Of a DNA stretch of 64,000 bases, positions 21,001 to 34,271 are shown one piece after another. The stretch comes from Lineus longissimus (taxonomy: Eukaryota > Nemertea > Pilidiophora > Heteronemertea > Lineidae). Location: contig NC_088317.1 in NCBI RefSeq assembly GCF_910592395.1, positions 5,704,001-5,768,000 on the forward strand. The letters are read 5' to 3'. The stretch's first letter is position 1. Each line of letters begins with the position of its first letter. Under the pieces are notes generated by a model. The model was not told where the DNA came from and ran no database searches. It saw only the letters and a list, made by a program, of their open reading frames with translations. The position numbers and the translations under genes are program-made.

Positions 21001-24000
21001 CACCAATTAATTTTGGTGCTCGTCAAGGTGTTGAAATTGGCCTGAATAGGCCTAATACGATGGGAAATGTCCACTAAGAACCAGCTGCAACTAAAAGTCC
21101 CCCATCATATAGTTACTCAGATAGATGTGATGAAGCGGGAAGAAATCCCGCCAGAGACCCACCTTACAACCGACTGACAGCACCAGTGAACCACATACAC
21201 TCATTGGGTTGTCCTGGTAATTACCAGATTACGGTATTTTCTTCAGACAGTTATTAATTGTCCAGGTTGACCTATAAAGTACCGGTAGCCTATAGATACA
21301 CACAGAACATCAGTAGCACATAGCCTACGCAGGACCGGGCCAAGCGACGATGTTAGTCATCTCTCCTTATGGAAGAGGGGATAGCAGTGTGTTGTTGCGT
21401 TTGATTCTGTGAGGATTGTAATTGGAATATAGGCATTTGTTTAAGGAATACTTAATGGATGGAGAGGTAAGTGAATATATTGTACTTACAATGAAGAATT
21501 ATTCATGTTGAAGCGCATGAGATTTTCAAAGCAATCCTCTTCGAAATGAAAACTACAGATGTAGTCAACTGACGGATCTTGGTTCGGAACGAAATCGGCC
21601 CGTTTTATCTGAATGAAACGAGTCCATTTCCTTGCTCTTTCCCTATCTGAAGGAAAGGAATGTATAAACTTCCCTTGTTGGCTGCATCCAAAAACTTTAC
21701 ACCTTCGCCCGCCTACACGGGCCTTTTTCGGAGGCATGATATCGACAAATCCTCTGCTCTACCACGGGTGCTGAGCTTTCGCGCGCTTTCGATAATCCCG
21801 AGATGACGTCACGCATAGATAATGAGGTGCGGTATTTTAGCCGTTGCTAGGGGCGGTTGCTATGGTGTTTGCCAGCGAACTGGGGGTGCAAATGAGCTGT
21901 TTTTTTCGGGAAATCATGTTTTATTACTTGGGGACTAACATACTTCAGTCTCATTACGATACAGTTATATCTGAAAGTTATTGCGCTGTCTCTTTAAGGA
22001 CAGCATTTCTCAGTTGCAGAGGTGTCCTTTATTAAATAAAGAGGATCTGCTGTTTGCCACTCTGACTGCTTGATATAGCACTCAAAAACTAACTCACCAT
22101 GTGTGTCTTCCAGCTCCTCATCAGGGCCATTAATGTCCAGATCATCTGCAGAGATGCCAGCAGAGGCTTCCAATGGTTGCTTTTCAACTGAAAATATTAT
22201 AAACTCTAAATAACAAATCAATGAAATGGTCAAAGCATTTATGGTAATCTTTCAATGAATGAAACCTTCCTTGTGGGGCATTTCCAAAATGTGGGGCATA
22301 TATCGGTAATGGGTGGTTTAAAACACAAGGGCCACAAAGGTCTGGAGCTCAGCTGAGGCAGTTGAGACAATAGGTGTAATTATTGGAACTTCCCTTTGCA
22401 GACACCTTTCTTAGCAGGACAGTCAGTCCTGTGTACAACTAGGGGCAGTAGTGATGATCCAAAATGGAATCATTTATATACAACTTGACTTCTGTAATCA
22501 GGACACCTCCCTATCAAGGACAGCATTTCTCAGTTGCAGAGGTGTCCTTTTTTAAATAGAGAGGATCTGCTGTTTGCCACTCTGACTGCTTAATATAGCA
22601 CTCAAAAACTAACTCACCATGTGTGTCTTCCAGCTCCTCATCAGGGCCATCAATGTCCAGATCATCTACAGAGATGCCAGCAGAGGCTTCCAATGGTTGC
22701 TTTTCAACTGAAAATATTATAAACTCTAAATAACAAAACAGTGAAATGGTCAAAGCATTTATGGTAATCTTTCAATGAATGAAACCTTCCTTGTTGGGCG
22801 TTTCCAAAATGTGGGGCATATATCGCCGATATTATCGGTAATGGGTGGTTAAAACACAAGGGTCACAAAGGTCTGGAGCTCAGCTGAAGCAGTTGAGACA
22901 ATAGGTGTAATTATTGGAACTTCCCTTTTCAGACACCTTTCTTAGCAGGACAGTCAGTCCTGTGTACAACTAGGGGCAGTAGTGATGGTCCCAAATTGAA
23001 TCATTTCTATACAACTTGACCTCTGTAATCAGGACATCTCCCTATTAAGGACAGCATTTCTCAGTTGCAGAGGTGTCCTTTTTTAAATAGAGAGGATCTG
23101 CTGTTTGCCACTCTGACTGCTTAATATAGCACTCAAAAACTAACTCACCATGTGTGTCTTCCAGCTCCTCATCAGGGCCATCAATGTCCCGATCATCTAC
23201 AGAGATGCCAGCAGAGGCTTCCAATGGTTGCTTTTCAACTGAAAATATTATAAACTCTAAATAACAAATCAATGAAATGGTCAAAGCATTTATGGTAATC
23301 TTTCAATGAATGAAACCTTCCTTGTGGGGCATTTCCAAAATGTGGGGCATATATCGGTAATGGGTGGTTTAAAACACAAGGGCCACAAAGGTCTGGAGCT
23401 CAGCTGAAGCAGTTGAGACAATAGGTGTAATTATTGGAACTTCCCTTTGCAGACACCTTTCTTAGCAGGACAGTCAGTCCTGTGTACAACTAGGGGCAGT
23501 AGTGATGGTCCCAAATTGAATCATTTCTATACAACTTGACCTCTGTAATCAGGACACCTCCCTAAGGACAGCATTTCTGAGTTGCAGAGGTGTCCTTTTT
23601 TAAATAAAGAGGATCTGCTGTTTGCCACTCTGACTGCTTGATATAGCACTCAAAAACTAACTCACCATGTGTGTCTTCCAGCTCCTCATCAGGGCCATTA
23701 ATGTCCAGATCATCTGCAGAGATGCCAGCAGAGGCTTCCAATGGTTGCTTTTCAACTGAAAATATTATAAACTCTAAATAACAAAACAGTGAAATGGTCA
23801 AAGCATTTATGGTAATTTTTCAATGAATGAAACCTTCCTTGTGGGGCATTTCCAAAATGTGGGGCATATATCGGTAATGGGTGGTTTAAAACACAAGGGC
23901 CACAAAGGTCTGGAGCTCAGCTGAAGCAGTTGAGACAATAGGTGTAATTATTGGAACTTCCCTTTGCAGACACCTTTCTTAGCAGGACAGTCAGTCCTGT

Positions 24001-27000
24001 GTACAACTAGGGGCAGTAGTGATGGTCCCAAATGGAATCATTTATATACAACTTGACTTCTGTAATCAGGACACCTCCCTATCAAGGACAGCATTTCTCA
24101 GTTGCAGAGGTGTCCTTTTTTAAATAGAGAGGATCTGCTGTTTGCCACTCTGACTGCTTAATATAGCACTCAAAAACTAACTCACCATGTGTGTCTTCCA
24201 GCTCCTCATCAGGGCCATTAATGTCCAGATCATCTGCAGAGATGCCAGCAGAGGCTTCCAATGGTTGTTTTTCAACTGAAAATATTATAAACTCTAAATA
24301 ACAAATGAAATGGCCAGGGCCATTGTGCTCACCTCATGTGGAGGAAAGATGGATAAAGAGCATGGTCTTGTGTCATGTAGTGTTAGGTTTGATGTAGGTC
24401 CAAGCAATTACAATTTCCCCAAAATGGCCAATTTACAGTACATTCGACCTCTGTGACCTTGAAAAGTAGGTCAAATCAAAGAAGACCCGGGTGACACATT
24501 GAATGGTTGTTAGAATTAGATGTACCTATGATATAAAATTGGTGCCAATCGGGCAAGTCATTACTAGGAATAATGGCATTTTGAAGAATTTAGGATTTGG
24601 CCCCCTCCCTGGAGGCCAAACGGCAAATCAGATCGCACCAAACTTCGGTACCTGAGATCACCTGACCAAGGGGTACATGTGTACTTAATTTGTGATCAAT
24701 AGTCATTGCAGTTAAGAAACGTGCCATAGTTACGGCCCGACGGCGAATTTACGCCATTTGACCTCTGTGACCTTGACAAGAAGGTCAAATTAAAAACCTG
24801 TGTGACATATACTGTATGGTGGTTAGGTGTACCCATGATATCAAATTGGTGGCAATCGGGCAAGAAGTTAAGGAATAATCACATTTTTAAGGTTTTTGGA
24901 TTTTGCCCCCTGGTGGTCAAGTGGTGAATCATATTGGACCAAACTTCGGTCCCTGAGATCACCTGACTAAGGGGTAAATGTGTACCAAATTTGGTATCAA
25001 TAGTCATTGCAGTTTAGAAACGTGCCATCGTTACATCCTAACGGCCAATTTACACCATTTGACCTCTGTGACCTTGAAAAGGAGGTCAAATCAAAAACCC
25101 GGAGGATATATGATGCACCTTTGCTAGAAGTACCTACCATATTTTTTTCAAAATTTCCCGACTACTATTAAGGGAGATATTGCATATTTTCACTTTTAAC
25201 GTTTGGCCCCCTGGTGGCCAAACCATGAAACGAATCGGACCGAAACTTGGTCTCCCAGGTGTCATTACATAAGGGTACATGTGTACCAAGTTTCAACTCA
25301 ATAGCTCTAACAGTTACGAAACGTGCCCTGCTAACGGACGACGGACGACGACGACGACGACGACGACGACGGACGACGGACGCCACGGTATGGGATAAGC
25401 TCACCTCTGCTAAGAGGTGAGCTAAACAGTGAAATGGTCAAAGCATTTATGGTAATCTTTCAATGAATGAAACCTTCCTTGTTGGGCGTTTCCAAAATGT
25501 GGGGCATATATCGCCGATATTATCGGTAATGGGTGGTTAAAACACAAGGGCCACAAAGGTCTGGAGCTCAGCTGAAGCAGTTGAGACAATAGGTATTCAT
25601 ACATCACCCCCTATCTTACATAAATGAAATGGTCCTACACCAACAATGGCATGAAGAGGAGAGAATCACCAATGGACAATAACTGCTGTATTTGTACTGG
25701 TACCAAGTTTGAGGTGTGAAGCGACAGTCAGGTAGTGGTCACAAAACATACACTCTTTGTCCAACGAGGTTGCTGTTTCAGAAGACTTTGACCTCAGTGA
25801 CCTTGAAAAGTAGGTCAAATAAAAACCCAAAAGATATGTGATGTACCCTTGCTAGAAGTACCTACTACCGTACCATATATTTTTTTAAAATATTCGAACA
25901 AGTATCAAGGGAGATATCGCACATTTTCACTTTTGACATTTGATGGCTCCCAGGTGGCCAAACTATGAAGCATATAAGGCCGCAGTACGGTCTCCGAGTA
26001 GGGGTCATTCAGGGGCACATTTGTACCAAGTTTCAGTTCAGTGACTTTTGAAACGTGCCACCCATGTCTAACGATGGACCCTCTGTCATGGTATTAAAAG
26101 GCTCACATGAGAACACTTGCGCAAACCTGAGAATAGTGTTTCGCTGATTAAGTGTCAGACAGTGTTCGTTTTGTGCCTGCCATCTGTGATTTACTGGCTA
26201 TCAAGTATAAATATGCTATTGTAAAAGCATATCAATTGTGCCTGACAAAGTGTTACATGTGTTTAGCACTGGCAGCAACTGTCCCATCCATGACAAATCA
26301 CAGTTCAAAATATTTTTATCTTTATATACCTTCCTCCAGATTGTTACTGTCAGGTCTATTCTTTGATTTTTTAAACTTCACAAGAAGGATTTCGGCACTC
26401 TTCCTTGTTTCTTCATCGTGACTCTTTGTACACTGTAAAAGATAGGACAGGATTTCCCAGAAATTTTCTCGAACTTCTTAATTTTGCAGCCTTTGCGGAA
26501 TGATGAATGGAGTCGAGTGGAGTATCCTCCAATCTAAATGAAGCGCGGGAGTCTACCAGTACCAGAACTGGTAATTTTATTACCGGTATTGTTTTTTTGA
26601 CGTTCGGTCGGGTCATGTGGCTGATTTGTGCTAAACCTTTTATTCAACCTCTGCAATTGGAACAAATAACACTGGGCATGACCCCTTAGTATGGGCACAT
26701 AAATCGATACTGAATCCAGATTCGTTTTACCTGGGTGCATTAGCGTAGCTTTTTCTCTCAAGCTTTATTGCACGAGAAGTGTGTTTAAGACAGTTCATTA
26801 TGTTTACATCAGAATCAGATCTGAATGCATTCCTTTCATCTGCCATCTAAATGGCCCTTTTATGACTCACCTCGTTAAATGTTAACAAGAGTTGAGGGAC
26901 GTCTTCGAGGCCAATTAAAAATTCTGGTGTTGCTTCTATTTGTTGGATTATCATACTTAAGGTCCTCCTGGTAAAGAGTTTTGCCTGCAAGTACAAAAAG

Positions 27001-30000
27001 GTTAGGTATGATTATAAAACTAAACAGAATTAACAACTTTTGATAGGCTTTGTGGAGCGGAAATGTTGACTATAAATGCTATAATTGCCAATGCCTATGA
27101 GATTACTTTTTTTCGGACTTAACTTTAAATTTTATGTCAGTGTTCAGGCTAGCTGATCATGACCATTAGTGGAGTTGTGGACATTCGGATGATTCATTCG
27201 GACTACATTCTCTGATCCAGAGGAATGATAATTTTGAGGGTTGAGGGTGGGGTGGAGGACGACTACGGTCGTCGGGAAGGATGGTATGAAGTGGCGCTGT
27301 GGTATCTCCACTGAAGCCGAGACTACCACAGTCTCTCTTCAGTGGAGATAACTAAGCATGTATTCATCTAGGGTTATACTGCTTTAGATCTATAGAAGCA
27401 ACAATGAGTGAATAAAGGAACACGATCGCCTAGCTTACCCGCTATTTGCAATTCACGATTTAAGGGGAGCTTTGCGAACATTGTTGGGGAAAGAGGGTCT
27501 GTGCCCGGAAGGCGAGAACCACATACTCTTCTGGCATTAACGAATCGAAACAAAACGATGCAATGCGATATTTGGCAGATTTGCCAGCAAAACGTAAATG
27601 GGCCAGTAGACAAAAAGTAGAAGTCATAAGTGACCCGATTTCGGCTCAGATGTTTCTGGGTAGTTTTAAATGCTCGCTGTGAGTGTGACTGCGCATAATG
27701 CAAAGCAGTGTGGCTCTAATCTACTGACTCTTTAAAACTAAAGACTATAAATAAATAAAGGTCAGACACTGACCTGTTCAACTCCTTCGGCTCCCTGTTG
27801 GCTAACGCAAATGGCATGGCTGATGTCATGATTGAGCTGGATTAGAAACAGCCTCCCTGAAAGTGAATAGCCCACTAGAATAGAATATTCACACCAGGCA
27901 AACTGCATGAAGTACCCAACCAGAACCGATACCTTTGCTAAAGCTAGCCGCAGACAGACGAATAGCGCTCAGCATTATTTGGCACAGCATATTGCAAGTT
28001 GCTTGCGTCGGGAAGCGCTGTCCAGAAGCACTGTGCATGCGGATGACTTGCAACTCGGGCTAAGCTGTTTTCAAAAACATCGATTTGTGGGCTTTTATGC
28101 ACGACTCATCACATGTGGCGAGGGCGGCATAAACAAATCATGTAGCGCCGGAAGGCACAATCTGATTGGCACCAACATTATGTCACCGCTAGGGATTGTA
28201 AATAATGCCACAATAATGCCACAATGCGCAAGCAACCACAGACAGCTTGTGGCTGAGCCAACAAATGCTGTGCCAAATATTAAACTGATTTGATTTTAGA
28301 AATACGGCTGTGTCATGCTGTGCAAGCTGGAATAGCACGGAGCCATCAGATTCAGAGACAGGCATTTTTTTGTGTCTCAGCCAATTTGAATATGGCTGTG
28401 CTAAATTAAGTAATGCTGAGCACTACAGTATATGTGTCTACAGCTAGCTTTAGCAAGGTGGGGCACAGCATTGGACAAATTAAATGGTGAGCTTTTATCA
28501 GTTCGGCAAAAGTGATTATAATACAACGTTGTGTTATTCAACAACTTTGCGTTGTCATAAAGTGCAACATTGTTTTTTATGACAACGATAACGTTGTCAC
28601 TTACTGCAATCTTCAGCTTCCGGTACCATCGGAGCAAGGTTATCCTCATCGGAAAATTGCCTCCTGTTTCATAGAGGGCAGCACAATATTTAACATCGAT
28701 CAACCCAAAGCAAATTTTGAGTTCTACCAAGGATTTTTCGAATTTTGGACGATATACTAGTATCAGTTTTATCACTTAAAATGTTCTTGAAATCTGTTTT
28801 TGTCAACTAGTAGTTGTATTTATACAATGGTTGTTCAGTCAGCCGGCCACGCGCCGTTTTTCTGTCATAAAGACGCGATTCTCTGACCACTGCGACAGTG
28901 GCGGCTCCTAGTGGGAGATCGTGCCATAAAAAAATCGTAATAAAAAATCGTAATAAAAACCTTGCACCACAACAAGTGTTTGATAAAAGTATGATACCAT
29001 TTTTACAGAGGTTGATATTGATACCATTTATAACGATAAATTGATATTTCAAACTTGGACAACCATATTTTTCATCTTCTATTCAGGTGAAGAAGCGCAA
29101 ATATTCAAAAAAATTTTATGTCAAATTTGGGGGGCCAACCCCGTCTTAAAACGCCGAATTGAAATTAATCACTGTCTTTCTTCACCTATATTTTGTTTTA
29201 TAGATAAGCTAAGGTCATTATAAATCTATCCCATGCGGCTTCATGGGTTGTTTGCAGGATTGATAGAGATAACAAGCAATTTCCAAACTGTGCCAAATCA
29301 CGCAAAATTGCCACCTAAAATTATGTTGAGTAGCAAAAAATGACGTCAGAGTGGTCAGAGAATTCACCTGAAAACAGCCCGTGGCCGGCTGACTGTGTTG
29401 TATAATACAACTATTATGACAACGTTCTATTATAAGCACTTTTGCCGAACTGTTAAAGCTGAATTGATTATCTGAATATTAATAATGCACTGTTGTCAGC
29501 ACTCGGATCATACTCGTCACATCAGCTTCTCAAGAAGACCAGTTTCTAATGCTACACTTCTCTATGCCAAAATGCATTTTTGGGATGCATCAAAAATCCC
29601 AGCTAGAGCTCTATAGGGGGCAGTTGCCCTGAATATCCTGATTATTTTTCATTAGGGCCTTTATTTGGGGGTACCATGCCAAAACTATTACTTGTACTTA
29701 CAGGAATCAACATCGTCAATGGTTTTTCCTGGCTCCTGAAATTAAAATGAGTCCAATAAACTAGTGCTCACAAGTTCAAGCGTTTTAAGGATAAAATATC
29801 TTCAAGCTGGGAAGCTGGGTTAGTGTCAACCAAACTATCTACTGTGCACAATCCATTTGTCCGGGCCGTAAGTTCAGAAGTATTACGAGTATGAGTATTC
29901 CAGTTAAATAAACAAAAAAACCAAAAGAATCAATCTCCCAACTGAACACACATTCAATTTGACAATGTTGTCATCTACAGGTGCACAGGTGTCATCTTAC

Positions 30001-33000
30001 TTGTAAATTTACCAGATTCCCGGCCTAGGAACGACACAAGGGGAAGGGAGCCACCAAGCGTCTTAGGGGGGTAAACTAGACAAAATTGATTTACAGAAAA
30101 TGTGAAAATCTGCGGGAATATAACCACCCATACTAATCATCTTTGGATCCACAACATACCTTTCTCCACTCCAAATCCTTCTCTCCGTAATCATACGCAA
30201 CTTCATCCCCTTTCTGTATTTCTTTTGTGGAATACAGGCAGAGATGAGGCTGACCATTTGTTACCATCTTCTGCACTTTGGCATTCCTCTCCCTCCCTTT
30301 GGCATCATTCACTAGTCTCGCCAGGCACACTTCTGAAGTGGCATCAATGCTGAGAAAATCGACAGAAATCATTTGTAATCATGGTGGAAGATGATGATTT
30401 TTGGTACGGCAGATTGTACTTAACCCCATGAGCTTGCTTAACTCGCCAAACGGCAAGCACAAAATCGCCATAATTTTTTCCAAACTCACTGTTTGGCAAA
30501 CGCAAATTTTCTAGTCATCTGTAGTCTGAAGTCACACATTTCCTTGTACATGTTCCATGTGTAAACAGCTCAGGCTGCACCTGTAGTGTTTATTGCACAG
30601 TTTACTGGATTCAAAATGACGGAAAGACCCATGTACGCTAGTCACTACTAGTGTCGATAGCTTGGCTAATCAGCGCTAGTGTCAGTGTGATTCCAACCTT
30701 TAAGCTATCCAAAAGGCAATCATGTCATATGTATTAAAGAACTGCCTTACCAGCATTCTTTTCCACGGTGGGAAAAAAAATATAGATAGTTGCCCAGTTG
30801 CCTTTTTTTGTACTGGAGCCCTCTACGGTCACCCTCATCACTTGTAATGAGTTCGCCAGAGTACCGCAGCAGAAATGTTCCTGATTTTATATCGTGTGTG
30901 GCAGTTATACCTCTACCTGAAAATGTACAATTTTGAAGGGATAGGCCGAATTGTAGTTAGACACTTTCTGTTGCCTGTTGTATGGTTGTAAACATATCCC
31001 AAATTTCTTCATGGGGCATTAGGGTAAAGACTGACTTTAGACTTAAAACTTTCAGAAATATGTTTGGTTTGTGCACTTGGATTAAAGATGTTCTTTGTCC
31101 AGAATCACAACCTGTATGACCTGAAATGAATGATGCAAATGAATTTGAAAATGTGCTTCTTCCTATCCATGCACTTGATTGGGGACAACGTTTACATAAC
31201 GTAGTGTTGGCCGTCGTCGTGTCACCATGCATTTTACATTACCGTCACACGACATCTTCGAAATGTTTTCCCCAATCAAGTGCATGGATCTATAATCCTA
31301 CCTTTTCTCGGACCAAAAAAATTCATTTGGAGACTACAACAATCCAGCATTTCCTTCTTTTCAAAATCAGCACCATTTTCACCTCGCCTTCCCCTCGTCT
31401 GTATTAAGAAAAGAAAGTTCAGAATAAGTATTTATTGATAATCGAAGTATGGGACACTGAATCATAGGGCAGGTTGAAATTAGAGGTGGACGGAAAACAG
31501 AGCATAGGTGAAGCTCCCGATGTGCGCCGCCCAACCGGGGTCAGGTGGCCCTCCCCAGACATGCCAGAAATATTTGAATTTGAGAAGGCTCTATATGCGA
31601 TTTCCAAGCATCTGAGAGTGAGACCCAATTTCTATGTTGTTTTATCTGGAAAAAAGCATACGGCAGCCTGCTGCGTTGTTAAAGTGAAAGCGGTGCGTGC
31701 TGGGACTGGGAGACCAAATACTTCATCGATGATACGCAGCGTATCGGGTAAATAGCCCGTAGATAATTTATGCGGAGTGATCGTTGCGCCACCAAACAAT
31801 TTCCTGCCGCGGTCAAATATAGAACTACACGTACTGTAGCCGTGGTAGCACCACAGGCAAGATATAGGCAATGCCGCCACCCTGACCCCAGGGGCCGCCA
31901 TCCCAAAGAGGGGGCTTTTTGGGGCCACCACCCCAACATTTTTTTTTTTTTTTTTACTCATTTTTGGTAATTGAGGTGGCCGCACAAAATTTAGTTCCAA
32001 ACACAACCAATGAGGGATGTTGGCCTTGTCCTGAATCTTTTATTCTTACCATTTCGAGTACATGCCACAGCAATAACTTATTGTTGATGCAACAGTAATA
32101 GGATTGACATCCCAGTGTCAATGAGCCAATCAACAGCCAGAAGAAAGTCATCAGTATCAAAAAAACAAATGCAGTTTAATCCGTGGTATTCCAAATCGGT
32201 GAAGTCATATTCTTTATCTGAGAAACGTTGGTAGCTTGCAATGTACTCTTCTGGTTCAAGAAATAAAATCAGGATGGTTCCAACTTCTACACTGGTCGTT
32301 CGGGCGTGGCCAGGCATAGCTGAACACTACATCATATGACCTTGTATGCTAAATCACATGCATGCTCCGCTCATTGTGTGACATCCATATGACCATGCAT
32401 CACTCGCGGGAGAATGAGAAGGTGTGGGCAAAGGGCTTGGATACGGGAGAGGCCTACATATAAAAGTGGGCCGTCCGAAATTATGGGGTTAGCCGAAAGT
32501 TTGACGTCTGTAGGCGGTATTCATAGATCTGTAGTGAGTTGACCCTACAATAACTGACTGAGCATTGAGACAGCAGCCGGCCTCGCCCTCGCCCGGCCTC
32601 GGCCATGTCGGCTCGTTTTTTTGACACATTATTGAATGAAACGGCCAGGGGCCATTGTGCTCACCGTATAGATATTTGGTGCTTTGTAATTCATCCAGAT
32701 TAAGAAACATTGTACATGTATAGTATATAGGTCAAACCAAAGTCGGTATGACATGCGATGTATCGTTGCTTGGAGTAAGTACCATAAGAATATCATCAAA
32801 AACAAGTCAATAATAAACGAGATATTGCACTTTTTACCTATTTTAGTTTTGGCCTCCTGGTGGCTGAGTTGAGTACCAGATCAGATCGAAATTCGGTGTC
32901 CGAGGTTACATGACGTAGGGAGTCATGTGTATCAAATTTCAAGTTCAAAGCTTTAGTGGTTAAGAAACGTGCCATAGTTACAATCAAACGACAAATTTAC

Positions 33001-34206
33001 GCCATTTGACCTCTGTGACCTTGAAAAGCAGGTCAGATCAAAAACTCATATGATATGTGATGTATCCTTGCTAGGAGAACCTACCATAAAAATGTTATTG
33101 AAAACGAATCACTAAAAATAAGCAAGATATTGCACTTCTTACTTTTTCCATTATGGCCCCCTGGTGGCCGAATAAAGAATCAGATCGAGCCAAAATTTGG
33201 CATCAGAGGTTATCTGATGTAGGGGGTTATATGCACCAAGTTTCAAGTTCATAGCTTTACTGGTTAAGAAACGTGCCATAGTTTACACTCTAACGGCCAA
33301 TTTACGCCATATGACCTCTGTGACCTTGAAAAGTAGGTCAAATTGAAAACCCGTAAGATATGTGATGTATTCTTCCTAAGGGTACCTACCATAAAAATGT
33401 TATCGAAAACAAGTCACTTATAAGCGAAATATCACACTTTTTAGATTTCCACTTTTGGCCCCCTGGTGGCAAAGTTAAGAATCAGATCAAACTGAAATTC
33501 AGCACCAGAGGCTATGTGATATAGGGGGTTACATGTACCAAGTTTCAAGTTCATAGCTTTAGTGGTTAAGAAACGTGCCATAGTTTACACTCTAACGGCC
33601 AATTTACGCCATATGACCTCTGTGACCTTGAAAAGTAGGTCAAATTGCAAACCCGTAAGATATGTGATGTATTCTTCCTAAGGGTACCTACCATAAAAAT
33701 TTTATCGAAAACAAGTCACTTATAAGCGAGATATCACACTTTTTAGATTTCCACTTTTGGCCCCCTGGTGGCAAAGTTGAGAATCAGATCAAACTGAAAT
33801 TCAGCACCAGAGGCTATGTGATATAGGGGGTTATATGTACCAAGTTTCAAGTTCATAGCTTTAGTGGTTAAGAAACGTGCCATAGTTTACACTCTAACAG
33901 CCAATTTACGCCATATGACCTCTGACCTTGAAAAGTAGGTCAAATTAAAAAGCCGTATGATATAAGATGTATATTTGCTATGAGTACCTACAACAAAAGT
34001 TTCATCGAAAACAAGTCACTAATAAGCGAGATATCACACTTTTTAGATATCCACATTTGGCCCCCTGGTGGCCAAGTAGAGAATCAGATCGGACAGAAAT
34101 TTAGTGTCACGGGTCATCTGACCTAGGGGGTCATGTGTACAAAGTTTTAAGTTCATAGACCTAGCGGTTAAGAAACGTGCCACTGTTTTTGAACTAGGAT
34201 ACGACG

Positions 34207-34271
<65 letters not shown>

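Larger units (their letters stand above)
16240..21993 (-). mobile_element. Kolobok-like DNA transposon, 5754 bp, apparently complete
   Basis: The ends are 13-bp perfect inverted repeats (AGAGACAGCGCAA, 16240-16252; inverse 21981-21993), flanked by TTAA on both sides (16236-16239, 21994-21997). Removing the element and one TTAA restores the satellite sequence CCTATTAAGGACAGC seen in the other array units. It carries a minus-strand THAP/DDE transposase with all splice phases intact and a plus-strand P2X7-C-domain gene, arranged convergently with 3' ends 225 bp apart. TTAA target, THAP domain and transposase motifs together indicate the Kolobok superfamily. piggyBac shares TTAA but has no THAP domain and different ends. 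It sits in an intron of the host gene on the same strand as the transposase. Confidence 0.9.

Noticed and set aside
15198-24270. 79-codon minus-strand open frames repeated in each array unit as separate genes
   Set aside because: Each frame is a 90-nt exon plus adjacent intron; the acceptor, donor and phase show it is an internal exon of the larger gene.
32078-32317. Additional exon of the SET gene
   Set aside because: No usable donor, and the phase does not fit between the first exon and the SET exon.
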